Assembly (NCBI GenBank): GCA_022818135.1
Contig: JAFMSR010000007.1
Span: 31,821,798-31,885,797, forward strand
Reading direction: 5' to 3'
Source: Saxidomus purpurata
Taxonomy: Eukaryota > Mollusca > Bivalvia > Venerida > Veneridae
Length of the DNA: 64,000 nt
The notes under the pieces were generated by a model. The model was not told the DNA's origin and ran no database searches. It saw only the letters and a program-made list of their open reading frames with translations. Below are positions 12,721 through 23,889 of this stretch, piece after piece. The translations under genes were made by a program, and so were the position numbers. Every line of letters starts with the position of its first letter. Position 1 is the first letter of the stretch.

Positions 12721-13046
12721 AGATTACGGATGCCCTGGAAGCTTAAACGGATTTTTGTTACAAGGTCTTGTCCTTGATGCGATAACAAATGAAAACAAGA
12801 TAACAACAGAGATAGCTGTTGATAACACGAAGTCAAATTTAGAAACCGACTTACTGCCGAACAAAATCATTATGATAAATTTGTAGTCTCGTATATAATT
12901 AAATATTTCTTGCACTAACGTTGATTTCTATATATATATATAAACCAGAGTTTGTGCAAAGTTCATATAGGTTTAGTTCAATGATTAATATACTAAATTG
13001 GAAGTACATGTAGAGAGTATTCATATTAATTAATTTTAACATTAAG

Positions 13047-16000
13047 ATGCATATAATATCTTGGAGAGGTGTGATTTTGTTTGTTTTGATTGGATTGGTA
13101 GTTAATTGGTATTTGGACACACCCCTTCCGGATGACATGCAAGAGAAGTGGAAGGTTCGGTTTATAGATGCGGGTATGAGAACATACGGACATTTGGTAA
13201 ATATACAGTATTGATTGAACCAAATTTCGTTGATCAATTAAATTCTCCCATATACATGTACATTCAGGAAATTGGCTTACAATTGATAAATTTTCTTTCC
13301 TCATTTAAAGGAAAAAATCTTTTTCCTAAGAAAGACAAAACGCCTGTAAAATGTTGAAGAAGTTGTCATTCGACAACAAACAAAAATAAAATTGCTGATC
13401 ATGCACTATTTAGTGTCACCGATTATCTGGCCGTATATTAACAAACACGTGTTTGTTTAATGTAAGGTAAGTGAACACTGTATGACTGATTTTTTATATC
13501 AAATATCCTACATGCGTATTTCTTTTTCTATCAGCAAAGATGCTTGGTTGCCGTTGGTTTAATTGAACCATTTTCGCCGCTGGACCGCTGGTTAGTTGAC
13601 GTATTTGTGACCGTTATGACGACCGGTAGACCTTGGATTCAACGGGGAGACAAAGCACTGGAGGTAAAGAAAAGATACATGAAAATCTGAAAGTCGCTCA
13701 TGTAATAAATTTCTAAACAATTACATCAGTCGTACCTTTTCACTGCAAATGGTCATCTCTATATAGCAGCTACCTGTATTTAACAGCTACATGTATTTAA
13801 CAGCTACCTGTATTTAACAGCTACTTGTATTTAGAAGCTACCTTTATTTAACAGCTACTTATATTTAGCAGCAACTTGTATTTAGCAGCTACCTGTATTA
13901 AACAGCTTCCTGTATTTAGCAGCTACCTGTATTTAACAGCTACATGTATTTAGCAGCTACGTGTATTTCGCAGCTACCTGTATTTAGCATCTACCTTTAT
14001 TTAGCAGCTAATTGTATTTAACAACTTCCTGTATTCAGCAACTACCTGTACTTAACAGCTACCAGTATTTAGCAGCTACTTGTATTTAGCAGCTTCCTGT
14101 ATTTAGCAGCTAATTGTATTTAACAAATTCCTGTATTTAGCAGCTACCTGTACTGAACAGCTACCTGTATTTAGCAGCTAATTGTATTTAACAGCCACCT
14201 GTATTTAACAGCTACATGTATTTATCAGCCACCTGTATTTAACAGCTACATGTATTTAGCAGTCATTCATATTTAGCAACCAATACTGACGTGTCCATAT
14301 TGACCGTTTTTATAGTTAGTGCACTGTCGTAAGCAACTTCATGCTTTAAGTTGTCATTTTTGATGAATCCCTAAGTCGGCTGTCCACGAGAGGTTTGACT
14401 GTATAAACGTTCATTCTCCATTACAGTGACAATGTCTTCAGCGTATGTATGACAACATTCTCATTTCTCCACGACTGACTGTTTGCTTTGCACATTTGTA
14501 TTCTGATATGATAAGTGTAATAAATGAATATTTAATGTCGAAATCTGAAGTTGTATGAATTAGAACATTTAATATCTTGATTTTGTACATATTTTGGCCT
14601 TATGTTATAACTGCAAAGAAATTCACTTTGTAAACAGACTCAAATTTTGCGGTCAATTTCTTTTTTCGCATCTTTAGTAGATGCCAAAGCATACATTTTT
14701 TTTCAAGTAATCTCAGATTTGGTGTTACTTAAATAAACTGCGACCACAATACAACGACAAAAAATCAACAGATTAAAAAAGATATTCATTCCAAATATAA
14801 ATCCATGTTTTGTGTATTTCTTTTAGATTAAGGACATGCTCACCACTAAAAACAAAATACAACTGCGGATGTATGAACCGAAGACGACCCTACACCAAAA
14901 CCAACGACCTGTATTCTTTTATTTCCACGGAGGAGGTTTTTCCCTCATGTCTATTGGTAAGCTAATTCAATATTTTAACACACAATAAGAGGTAAACTGA
15001 ATTATATTTCTCAAGTCTAACCACATGGAGTACAAAAAAATGTCAAAATCAAATGTCATATACCCGATATTGAACCATAATACGTGCAATTAACAAAGTG
15101 CTATCTTTTAAGGGATGGAAATCTTAATCCTAAATGGACCAACCTGCTTCTCATATGGTATAAATAAAATACACGAATAGAAAACATCACGTTAAACACT
15201 GAAGGTCAATCAAGAGAGAAAGTTTAGATATCCGTAAGCAGAAACTCCTACATTTAAGGTATTTGGGTTGGGATAATGCACGTTATAAATCCTTTCTTCT
15301 ATTACCGACAGCTTAAAGGTCCAATTCTAAATCACTGATGGGTATCATTTTTCAGCAATTATTTCATATGGTATCTAGAATGTTATATAATACAGACTTT
15401 GGTAAGAATGAAGTGCCTCTTTTGCAAAACTGCAGAGATATAAACATTTAACTTTTGACTGTTTTCAGCAAAATAGCAAAAAGACCACCCAGGTCTTTTT
15501 AAGTTTCTATATACCTTTGTAAAATATTTTACTACGGTAGACTTTTGAAAAATTAGACACTTCTTTTTCTTTGATATTGTATCTTTGAGGTTTTAGCAAT
15601 GGCATGCACTTTGCAGAATCCGTTTGCAGGATAACTGACGAGATAGAAATGGAAATACATAGCAGTATTACCGGGTCAGATTACAGGCACAAAACTTTTA
15701 GTCAAAAATTGTCTTTGTGGCTTTAATTTTAGTGCAGATTTGTTTTATGATGAATATTTCTGGTACGGGGTTTATCAATACCATAAAGACCCTATCGAAA
15801 AGAAATTGTCGTGTTTATAGATCTTGTAATTGACATGTATTTTGCAGATTCCTATGATGCTTTGGCGCGGAAGTTGGCCCGAGATAGCGGTGTTGTGGTA
15901 ATTTCAGTGAAGTAAGGCATTTATATTTATTGTTCATCACTAAATCGTAAACGGAACACTTTTCTTATTGCAATTTTTACGAAAAAAAAATGGTTCCGAA

Positions 16001-17024
16001 AAGCTCTTCTTTAAATGTGCTTGTCGATTGTTAAGAATCCTTTTGCATGCTAGCTGGATATATACCTTTTATCGCAGAACATTTTGTGAAATTTCCTTAT
16101 TCTTTTTAAATATCGCAAATGGCAATATAGCCTGACGTTTGAAGTGTGATAGACGTATACGAGAAAGGTTCATACGGCGGATAATTTTTACTCGTGTAAC
16201 CAAGTTAAACATTTCGTGTTTTCTTATTCTTTCACAGCTATCGACTGAGCCCGCAGAACCCATACCCAACTCCATTGAATGATTGTCTGGAAGCGATAGA
16301 TCACGTGGTTGGTATGTCGCAGGAATTGCGCATTGATCCAGACCGAATAGCTGTAGGCGGAGACAGTGCTGGCGGTAATTTGGCCGCAAGTGTATCATTA
16401 CATCTTAAAAAGCAAATCAAACTTCAGTTTCTTCTTGTGCCAGTTTTTCAAATGTTCACTTATAACACAACTTCTATGATTTCAAATAGAAAATATTTTT
16501 CTAAAACTGTAAATAATTTGTTTCAAGTTGTCTTTTGGACGAACTATATCGGATGTGGCAGTGAATATATATTGGATATGATAGAAAACAGACATACTTC
16601 ACCAAACTTAAAACAATCTGAATATTCAACATACGTTGACCTAGAAAAGTGGCTGAATAGGAAATATACAGCTGAAGCATATAAATACAAAGACCTTACT
16701 CAAAGAACTGACTTTGGGTTCGAAGAGACACCGCCTTGCTTCAAAGACCGAATGTTAGATCCATACATATGTCCACTGATGGCAAACAAAGTTATGCTGA
16801 AAGATTTGCCGCGTGCTTATGTAATGACCGCCGGATACGACATCATTCGTGATGACGGCATCATGTACTCAGAAAGGTTGAAAGATGCAGGAGTTTCCAC
16901 AGATCTTGTTAATCATAAAGCATCTTTTCACAACGCTTTAACATTTGTAGAAGGACCTCTCGCTCTTGGAATAGCAAAGCAGACTATTCAGGATATTGTA
17001 AATTATTTAAATCTGCATTTATGA
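13047..17024 (+). CDS. AADAC-like: arylacetamide deacetylase-like serine hydrolase, five exons
   Basis: The exons are 13047-13196, 13535-13663, 14827-14956, 15848-15911 and 16238-17024, with GT-AG junctions in matching phases, giving 419 residues against about 400 in vertebrate AADAC. The start is the ATG that opens a signal-anchor helix (GVILFVLIGLVVNWYL) followed by DTPLPDDMQEKWK and DAGMRTYGHL, the AADAC N-terminal signature. The oxyanion motif HGGG is at 127-130 and NYRLSPQNPYPTPLND at 158-173. The nucleophile is Ser201 in GDSAGG, with Asp359 in AGYDIIRDDG and His389 in SFHNAL. The Asp-His spacing of 30 equals that of human AADAC. By family it is a membrane-anchored, lumen-facing ER esterase acting on acyl-glycerols or acetylated xenobiotics; the substrate is inferred. 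Every catalytic residue is present, so the gene looks functional. It could equally be named NCEH1- or AADACL-like. Confidence 0.93.
13764..14280 (+). repeat. 17-bp minisatellite in intron 2 of the AADAC-like gene
   Basis: About 30 copies of a unit close to CAGCTACCTGTATTTAG fill 517 bp. Variants include TACATG, TTCCTG and TAATTG for the central bases. Its edges do not reach either exon. Confidence 0.9.
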
Positions 17025-17154
17025 TAGTCTACCCATATTTCATGGGAGATTTTTTGTGCTTTTGTGAGTGTAGTAAATCCGTTGATTTGAATTGTTTTGT
17101 GAAGCTATACAAAATCTATCACCGGACCGACGTATATACAACTTATTGTGTCAA

Positions 17155-17160
17155 AATAAA
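17155..17160 (+). terminator. poly(A) signal of the AADAC-like gene
   Basis: AATAAA lies 131 bp after the stop codon, the expected place for 3'-end formation. No other gene on this strand is near. Confidence 0.6.
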
Positions 17161-17214
17161 TATATATTTGTTTTAGACTACTGGAACTTCATTGTCCGAA
17201 GCACAGAGTCAAAA

Positions 17215-17284
17215 TTTATTTGCAAGCAAATGTGATACCCTTCGATCCTGAGGCGAACGCGCTGCCACTGCGCCACGGCGGACA
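17215..17284 (-). mobile_element. tRNA-derived SINE head, partial
   Basis: Read on the minus strand it gives GTCCGCCGTGGCGCAGTGGC then AGCGCGTTCGCCTCAGGATCG, the same 5' head as the SINEs at 52.4 and 55.1 kb. The box B half is missing. Confidence 0.6.
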
Positions 17285-18181
17285 TATGGTGATTTTGTAA
17301 ATGTAGAATCTGTGTAGGCATTTCTGTATTTTCATATGTGCCATTCATATTGTTCCTTCTATACATTCGGAAGAACCAAATACCACTTGATGAAAGTTTA
17401 ATGTCATTTTCACCAATAAAGGTTCAAGTTCTATATAAATATGTTATTTTTAATTTTTTCAGCAAGCAGGTGCATGTAATAGCGTTTATCATGAGAATCA
17501 TTTGGTCCAGCACAAATTTAAGACGATATAAAGTTTCTCTTTTTACTTTTACATTATTTAAGCAGTTGCTAGGAGATGTCATAACGGGACATCATTATAG
17601 TCATATATAATAACTAATGAGGAAGAAAACATTTCACAATCAAAATGACACATTAACATGTTCAAATAATCTCTTTAGATGTATTATGAAATCAGGAAAG
17701 AACTTTATTTAAATAAAGAAAATGTTCAGTTTCCAGAGCGGTCCTATATGAAAATCTATGCCACGTAGCAAAGTGCCAAGTTTATATTTTTACTCAATGT
17801 CGGGGTTTGTTGAAATCTCCTCATTAACTAAAGTAACACTTATTTGAATACAAATCTAATGCCAATGGCAACGATGGACTCGAACCAGCATCGACACGAT
17901 GATATCCGCTAGCCTGAGTTTCATTGGTATTCGCTTTCTAGTCCGGGAACACGGAGTTGATCCCTGGTAAGGCCTCACGGGTGTGTCTTTCGGTAATGCA
18001 CCCGACGCCACACGCGACTAGGGCGCGTAACATTATAATTTTAACAGTAAGAAGAGGTAGCAAACAGATTCCTATCAACAAAATGATCGTCGTTTATTGA
18101 AACAAATATCTACGGAATGGACAAGAGCAGGTGTAGTGTATTTCATCATCAACAACAACAACAACATTCCTGTTAAATCTT

Positions 18182-18187
18182 TTTATT
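18182..18187 (-). terminator. poly(A) signal of paralogue A
   Basis: AATAAA on the minus strand, about 67 bp beyond the stop codon at 18254-18256. Paralogue B has the same signal in the homologous place. Confidence 0.6.
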
Positions 18188-18253
18188 TTCTCTTTCGGTG
18201 GAACACAGTTTCAAATGGGTGAACGCTAATTAGACGCTGTACTTGTATGTATC

Positions 18254-18376
18254 TCAACACGTTGCTGAACCTTCAACCTTTGTTGTTTCGTCAACTGTTC
18301 CAGTGTTCACGTCAACACAGAAACATTGTCCTGAAAATGAAATGCATTATGATACTATTTTAAATTTTAAAAACTA

Positions 18377-18435
<59 letters not shown>

Positions 18436-21400
18436 TTTATAAAAGTGACATGTGTTATACAATACAATATATACAGTTTATGTAAACAACGAAACACCCG
18501 GCCCAATGGGCCTATAAGTCACCTAAAGTAAACAGTGCAATTATCACATGATATATAATACAATGAACAAATATATTGCGCTAAACAAAAGTTAATGAAT
18601 AATATTGCTTGAATATTTAATTGAAATAATCAGAGAAGTGTATCTGTTCTTAAATTAAATTAAATGTGGGTATACAGTACTTGCAATGATATACATATAC
18701 CTATACAATGATACAGAATTTACATGTACAATCTTCGTTTACGTTTAAGGAAGGCCCGAGACACATATTTAGCACATTTTCTAGGATATGATCTTAACAA
18801 ATGTTTAAGTTTCAACTGATCACCTATGCTAGAGAAGTCATGATCATTTAATGTATCATTAAATGTTTCAAATCTTATATCAGCATAATATGGGCAGTTT
18901 AATACAAAGTGCTTTTCATCTTCAATTTGTCTATAATCACATAAATTACAAAGTCTTTCCTCGATGTTTTCATGAACAAATCGACCAGTTTCAATTCTTA
19001 AAGGTAAAATACCACACCTTAATTGAGCAAGCATAGCTCTCTCATTTCTTTTCAAATTTAAACATACATATTCTTTCAGTTTGAAATGTGTCTTTAAGCG
19101 TGACATATGTTCTTGATTTACGAACAGATCTCACATTTTCTGACCATAATTCGAGTAGAAGCTATCAATTCTCTCATTTATGATGTTCACATTTATTTGA
19201 GACTTATTCACAAAATAATTCTGTAGCCTTAATTGCGTCATTATGTCTTTAATCTCACTTGACCAATTATTTGAGCACTTTTCATAGTCAGCCTCAAATA
19301 CTTGTCTAGTTAATCTAGTGTTGTCAAATTTAAGTAGTCTGTTCCAGAACCGTAACATTAATGACCAGCGTCTATACGTAGGTGGAATCCAACCAGTATC
19401 ACCTGTAATGGCAAGGATTGGTGCGAAGCGATGTACTCCAAGCAAGTATCTTGCACACTTTCTATATTTTGATAACGTTTATAACCCCATACACCTGCTC
19501 CATAATCCATGATAGGGTTAACACATGCAAATATAAGTTTTTCAAACGTTTTGAAACCGAACTCTTTCATACTATAAAGTGTCGAGATAACTTTCCCTAG
19601 TGCTCTTCCAGCAGCTTTTCCTAGTATGTTACAATTCATTGTAAAATCACATCTATAATGCAATGTTACCCCGAGGTATTTGTATGTTTCTACCTTTTCT
19701 AGTACATTTTCGCCTATTTTGAATACATAATCAGTTTCTTTAGTTCGTCCTTTTCTAAAATGTATGCACTTGGTTTTTTCGGTATTGATTAAAACGCGCC
19801 ATTTTCTACACCATTCGTGCAATTTATCTAACATTTTTTGAAGATTCTCTTCGCTGTTGGCGATTAATACTATGTCGTCGGCGTATAATAACAACGACAA
19901 TTTCCTAGTTCCAATGTCAATGCCGAGGTGTAGATCATTGATTTCGGTGACCAAGTCATTTGCGAATACGGAGAAGATAGTCGGGGATAAATTATTTCCC
20001 TGCTTCAAGCCTTTCTGACAGTCGAACCAATCCGTATACCGGTTATTCACTCGTACACAAGAAACTGTATGTTTGTATAAACATTTAATGGCGTGATAAA
20101 ATTTACCGTCAACTTTATGGAGGAGCAGCTTGTTAACATCATTTCTCGGTCTATAAAATCGAAACATTTGCGGAGATCGATAAAGGATGTATAGACGTTG
20201 GAATGGTTTCGCATAACACTGTTCAATGTAAATATGTGGTCTTCGCATGACCTATTACGTCTGAAACCATTTTGCTCATCAGCTAGAATATCACTTGTCT
20301 CTAGATAGAGTGTTAGTCTTTTATTCAGTAGTGCACTATACAGTTTACTAATGCAGGATAGGAGACTTATGCCTCTGTAGTTCAATGGGATACGGTGATC
20401 TGTGTTAGAGTCTTTCAGGATGGGACATACAATGGCTTTGGACCATGATGTAGGGGTAATACTGGTGTCTAGTATGAGCTGAAACAACTGCTGGAACACT
20501 TCAATAACGGGTTGATGCTTAAGTACGATATACGGTATACCGTCATATCCCGACGCCGACTTGGACTTCGCTTTGCTTAACACTTGGTTAATTTCCTCTG
20601 TATTAACGCTAGAGTTCAGCATTAAATTACTGTTATATAAAGGATCATCCATTGCGTGTTCTAAGAGCAGTTTATGTGTTTTCGCTTGAGTATAATGTTC
20701 TTCGTTAAAGTCATTCGCATTCGACGCGTTGTACAAATTTCGAAAGTCTGTTTTCCATCTTTCTAACACCTCGGTTTCGTTAAATGACGAGTGACCGTTT
20801 TCATCGACAATTTCCATCGGAATACTTTTATCAGATCGGGGCCCTAAGTGCTTAATTTTATCCCAGAAGTCTCTTGGATTTGAGCTGGAAAATTCCTCGA
20901 TTTCACACGCAACTGACTATATGACGTAATAAAAGCAGATCTTTGCGGCAGTTGATTGGCTTTTGTAACTACGGTGCAGGAGATCACGTGTTTGAAGCTT
21001 TGCTCTTGTAACTCAAAGAACAAGTAGTCTGTTGGACCGGGTGAAAGTCAATATTCCATTCAGTAATGTTTTACAGTGGGTATGATAAAGGAAAGTATTG
21101 AATGGTGTTGACGCTAAAACGTCGGCAACACTAACTTAGAGGCGTCACTGTCATACTGATATTGATATTTGAACATATCTTAATTGGTGACGATAAACAA
21201 ACACACAGTTATATGATGATAAATGTATAACGATACTGTATGAGTCCTGCAAATAGACACAAATATAATTATGATGACGATATGCGAAGTGACGATGGTG
21301 ATACCTGAAGTCACGATGGCGATATGCGATACGCGATATCACGATGACGTTACAGCATGTTTTTTCCATCGTACATCGCGCATCGCCATCGTTACATCGC

Positions 21401-23063
21401 ATTATCGTCCGCTGAATAAGTAGAGGGAAGCCGATAGACCTAACGGAACACCGTACAAATCTCTGTCCGTTATCCTTAACAACTTTCTTAGATGACTTAT
21501 CCCGTTCAGAAAAGTTTAAACAACTTGTCGACAATAAATCGAGGGGTCAAATGGAGCCTTCGAAATGTCGGGAGACATGTTAATTCCGTTCAGTAATGTT
21601 TGTTTTACTACTTCTATAACTCCCGTACGGGTATGATTACTTATATTTCTTCCATATATCAGGCTATGATATGTTAACAAAAAAACTATAATGTATTCCT
21701 TACAGCCGCTTTATTGCGGTACAACAAGAAGACATATTGTTCCATTGTTCATACATATCTATACTATACCTATATTGTCACATTGCATGGGCACAAAAAG
21801 ACCTTCAGTGTCACATTTCGGGAACCACTGGCCACGATACACAACCATCGAAATCATAGATGAGATTCTTTTCTGCTCACATAATGTCCTCGTCGATCGT
21901 TCTGAATTAAATCATTGAATCAGTTGTCAGTCCAAACAAGCGCCATGTTGGCCCCTTGGTTTAAAAAAAAAACGGACTCTTTAACTTCTCAACATCGAAT
22001 TAAAACGTTGGCCAATCCACAGTCAAGCGAAATACATTGGATTTCAATTTAACTGACTAATGTTGTAAAATGATGTACAGTGTTCACATAGTGATAATCA
22101 TAACGTAAGAAAAGAAACAAGATTTAAATATGTTTTTGTTTACACTTATCGCAAGGCGGATTTTCTCAACTTCTTTTTATGAAAGATGACATGTACGTAC
22201 TAGAGAGTCTTTCAAAGTGATAGTACATACCTTTAAACGATGGCGTGTCACTTTCGTTAATATAACGGATAAATTAAAATATATAAAAAGTACCTGACTT
22301 CTGCACGGTTTCATTACTGGCCCCTGATTTCACGCACATGCCCGCTCCGATAATCATATCCTTCTGAGCTGTGCATGTCAAACCTGTGTCACATGTTCCC
22401 AGCTGAGGTCGGCCTCTTATAAACTCCGCTTGGCAGGTCTCGCCTTCTTGCTACAATATAATCATAAATTTTATTATCGGCTAGAAAATTTGAATCTTAC
22501 ACTCCTTTCTTTACGAATATGTCGGTTAGATTTTACTCGTTTGTTCATTAATGGTTAATTTTGTGTGTACTTGGTTGGCTAAGATCGGCCTACTAACTGA
22601 TTGGCTGGCCGACTGATCGGCCAACTGACTGATTGGCTGGCCGACCGATCGACCTACTGACTGATTGGCTGGCCGACCGATCGACCTACTGACTAATTGG
22701 CTTGCCGACCAATCGATTGGTCAACTTACCGATTAATAGCCTCGTAGCATGAAGTTCATGACCTGTGTTTCCCTAAAACTCGCCAGCAAAAAAACCCAGA
22801 GAAAAACAAACAAACATCTATGTACATTGTTTTATAAGTAAATGACCCGCAAATACAAAATTATCAAAAGTTTTCTGAATTGTGACGTATTTTACCTTTG
22901 CACAGACATCAAAGCAGCCGCAGAAGCCCCCGCCCTTTATGACAGAACCTTCGCATTCAAGTGGATCCTTTGTCGGCAGCTTGTCACATATGCCGTGAAA
23001 GCAAACCATAGCATCCACGCTAAAATAAGCAAACGAGAGGAAAAACAAAACTTTCAGTAACAT
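18254..23063 (-). CDS. secreted IGFBP-like plus thyroglobulin type-1 protein (paralogue A)
   Basis: Four exons on the minus strand: 23063-22896, 22450-22294, 21901-21770 and 18330-18254. All junctions are GT-AG, with phases 0, 1 and 1. The product is 177 residues. A signal peptide (MLLKVLFFLSFAYFSVDA) is followed by a ten-cysteine region, residues 21-95, with CGCFDVCAKQEGETC and GTCDTGLTC. This resembles the IGFBP N-terminal domain but has CxC where IGFBPs usually have CGCC. Residues 116-177 form a thyroglobulin type-1 domain with six cysteines: CEQKR, WFPKCD, MQC, QCFCVD (the usual CWCV with W to F) and the last residue Cys177. Vertebrate IGFBPs use this same order, but ligand and role here are unknown; binding of a peptide hormone or protease inhibition are inferences. 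The start codon is the ATG matching paralogue B's second Met. A LINE occupies intron 3. Confidence 0.85.
18375..20912 (-). mobile_element. 5'-truncated, frameshifted non-LTR retrotransposon (LINE)
   Basis: The minus strand encodes a broken reverse transcriptase. NPRDFWDKIKHLGP opens it near 20,880. RT blocks follow (SASGYDGIPY, LNYRGISLLS, NGFRRNRSCEDHIF), then GLKQGNNLSPTIFSVF and the catalytic LLYADDIVLI. The C-terminus (LRIETGRFV, CNLCDYRQIEDEKHFVLNC) is zinc-finger-like. The frame shifts near 20.1 kb and again near 19.44 and 19.12 kb, so it is dead. The 5' end is lost near 20,912. The 3' end has a (TTAC)n tail, read as (GTAA)n at 18,378-18,436. The LINE at 62-63.5 kb has a related C-terminus. 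It lies in intron 3 of paralogue A, same strand. Confidence 0.85.
22585..22740 (-). repeat. tandem repeat in intron 1 of paralogue A
   Basis: About four degraded copies of a unit near 32-40 bp containing ACTGACTGATTGGCTGGCCG and ACCGATCGACCT. Paralogue B has a different simple repeat in the same intron. Confidence 0.7.
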
Positions 23064-23174
23064 ATTCAACTTTAAGAGAACTTCACTATCAAATAATTGT
23101 CCTGCAATTAGACGTCCTAGACTACATAATCTTATCTTTGCGGCCTCATATGTTAGATTTTCCCTGATTATGTA

Positions 23175-23192
23175 CAACCTTTAAAATATGCC
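23175..23192 (-). promoter_or_regulatory. conserved TATA-like block upstream of paralogue A
   Basis: The plus strand reads CAACCTTTAAAATATGCC, so the minus strand has ATATTTTAAAGG, a TATA-like element about 112 bp before the start codon. The identical 18 bases lie about 134 bp before the start codon of paralogue B, while flanking DNA has diverged. Confidence 0.55.
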
Positions 23193-23559
23193 TTAAATAT
23201 TAAATCTTTCTTTTTATCTAGACTATTTGAACATTTAATAATTGTTCCAAACAAGTGATGTGATATTCATGAGATAAAAGGTTAACGTAAATCGTACGTC
23301 TAAAGACTATGAGTGGTCTTTTCAAATTCAGTTTTAAACGTCGTTCTATTCCTTGTCGAATCGAAAATTTATACCGTTGATCTTTATTTTTACAGTACTA
23401 AATGTATAGTACAAAGGGTAATACAATAAAGAGCAAGCTCTTATTTCTATTGTGGACCTTTAGACATATCAAGTACAAGGGAATCCTGGTACCAGACCCT
23501 AGCTCTTTTTAGGAATAGACCCCTTGGTTCTTTTAGGTGACCGGTGTGTAAGATTGATA

Positions 23560-23730
23560 CACACGGGACTACATCTTGGTTTCTAACCAGTTTATTTCAA
23601 GATGGGTGGGAAACACTGAAAAACGTTTCTGAAATTTCCAGTGCCCCGGCCGGGAATCGAACCGTGGGTTTCCGGATTGGTAGACCACTTTACCTCCGCT
23701 CCTACAATAGCCTTTCATACCGATACGATT
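23560..23730 (-). mobile_element. tRNA-derived SINE
   Basis: The plus strand shows CCCCGGCCGGGAATCGAACC, the complement of a tRNA T-arm/box B. The head follows at higher coordinates, and the body contains CACTGAAAAACGTTTCTGAA. A second copy of the same family is at 30.55-30.71 kb. Confidence 0.65.
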
Positions 23731-23880
23731 AGATCTATCTAGTTTTATTATCTCACTGGACCTCGCCATGTTTAACCTCTGTGATAAAAATAGATTCTGA
23801 TATTAGATCTAACCCCACAAGCAGGAGAACAATAGCTTCGGCCAACCAAACGAAACTTAAGTGAAAACTTGACCAATCGA

Positions 23881-23889
23881 ATGCAACGT
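23881..23889 (+). repeat. left target-site duplication of the foldback element
   Basis: ATGCAACGT, repeated exactly in direct orientation at 29259-29267 immediately outside the other end of the element. Confidence 0.75.

Larger units (their letters stand above)
5785..13046. other. intergenic region with scattered repeats
   Basis: No convincing exon is seen in 7.3 kb. It holds an imperfect palindrome at 7145-7240, a duplicated dispersed repeat at 7840-8255, a SINE head at 9165-9240, a retroelement zinc-knuckle relic at 11037-11188, and a repeat at 12600-12720. A GT-rich tract lies near 10,515-10,560. At 12,420-12,520 there are two inverted CCAAT boxes (ATTGG) and TGACGTAA, a possible promoter for the hydrolase gene 0.5 kb downstream. 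Confidence 0.5.

Noticed and set aside
16069..16398. 109-residue minus-strand frame
   Set aside because: It runs antisense across the last exon of the AADAC-like gene and has no features of its own.
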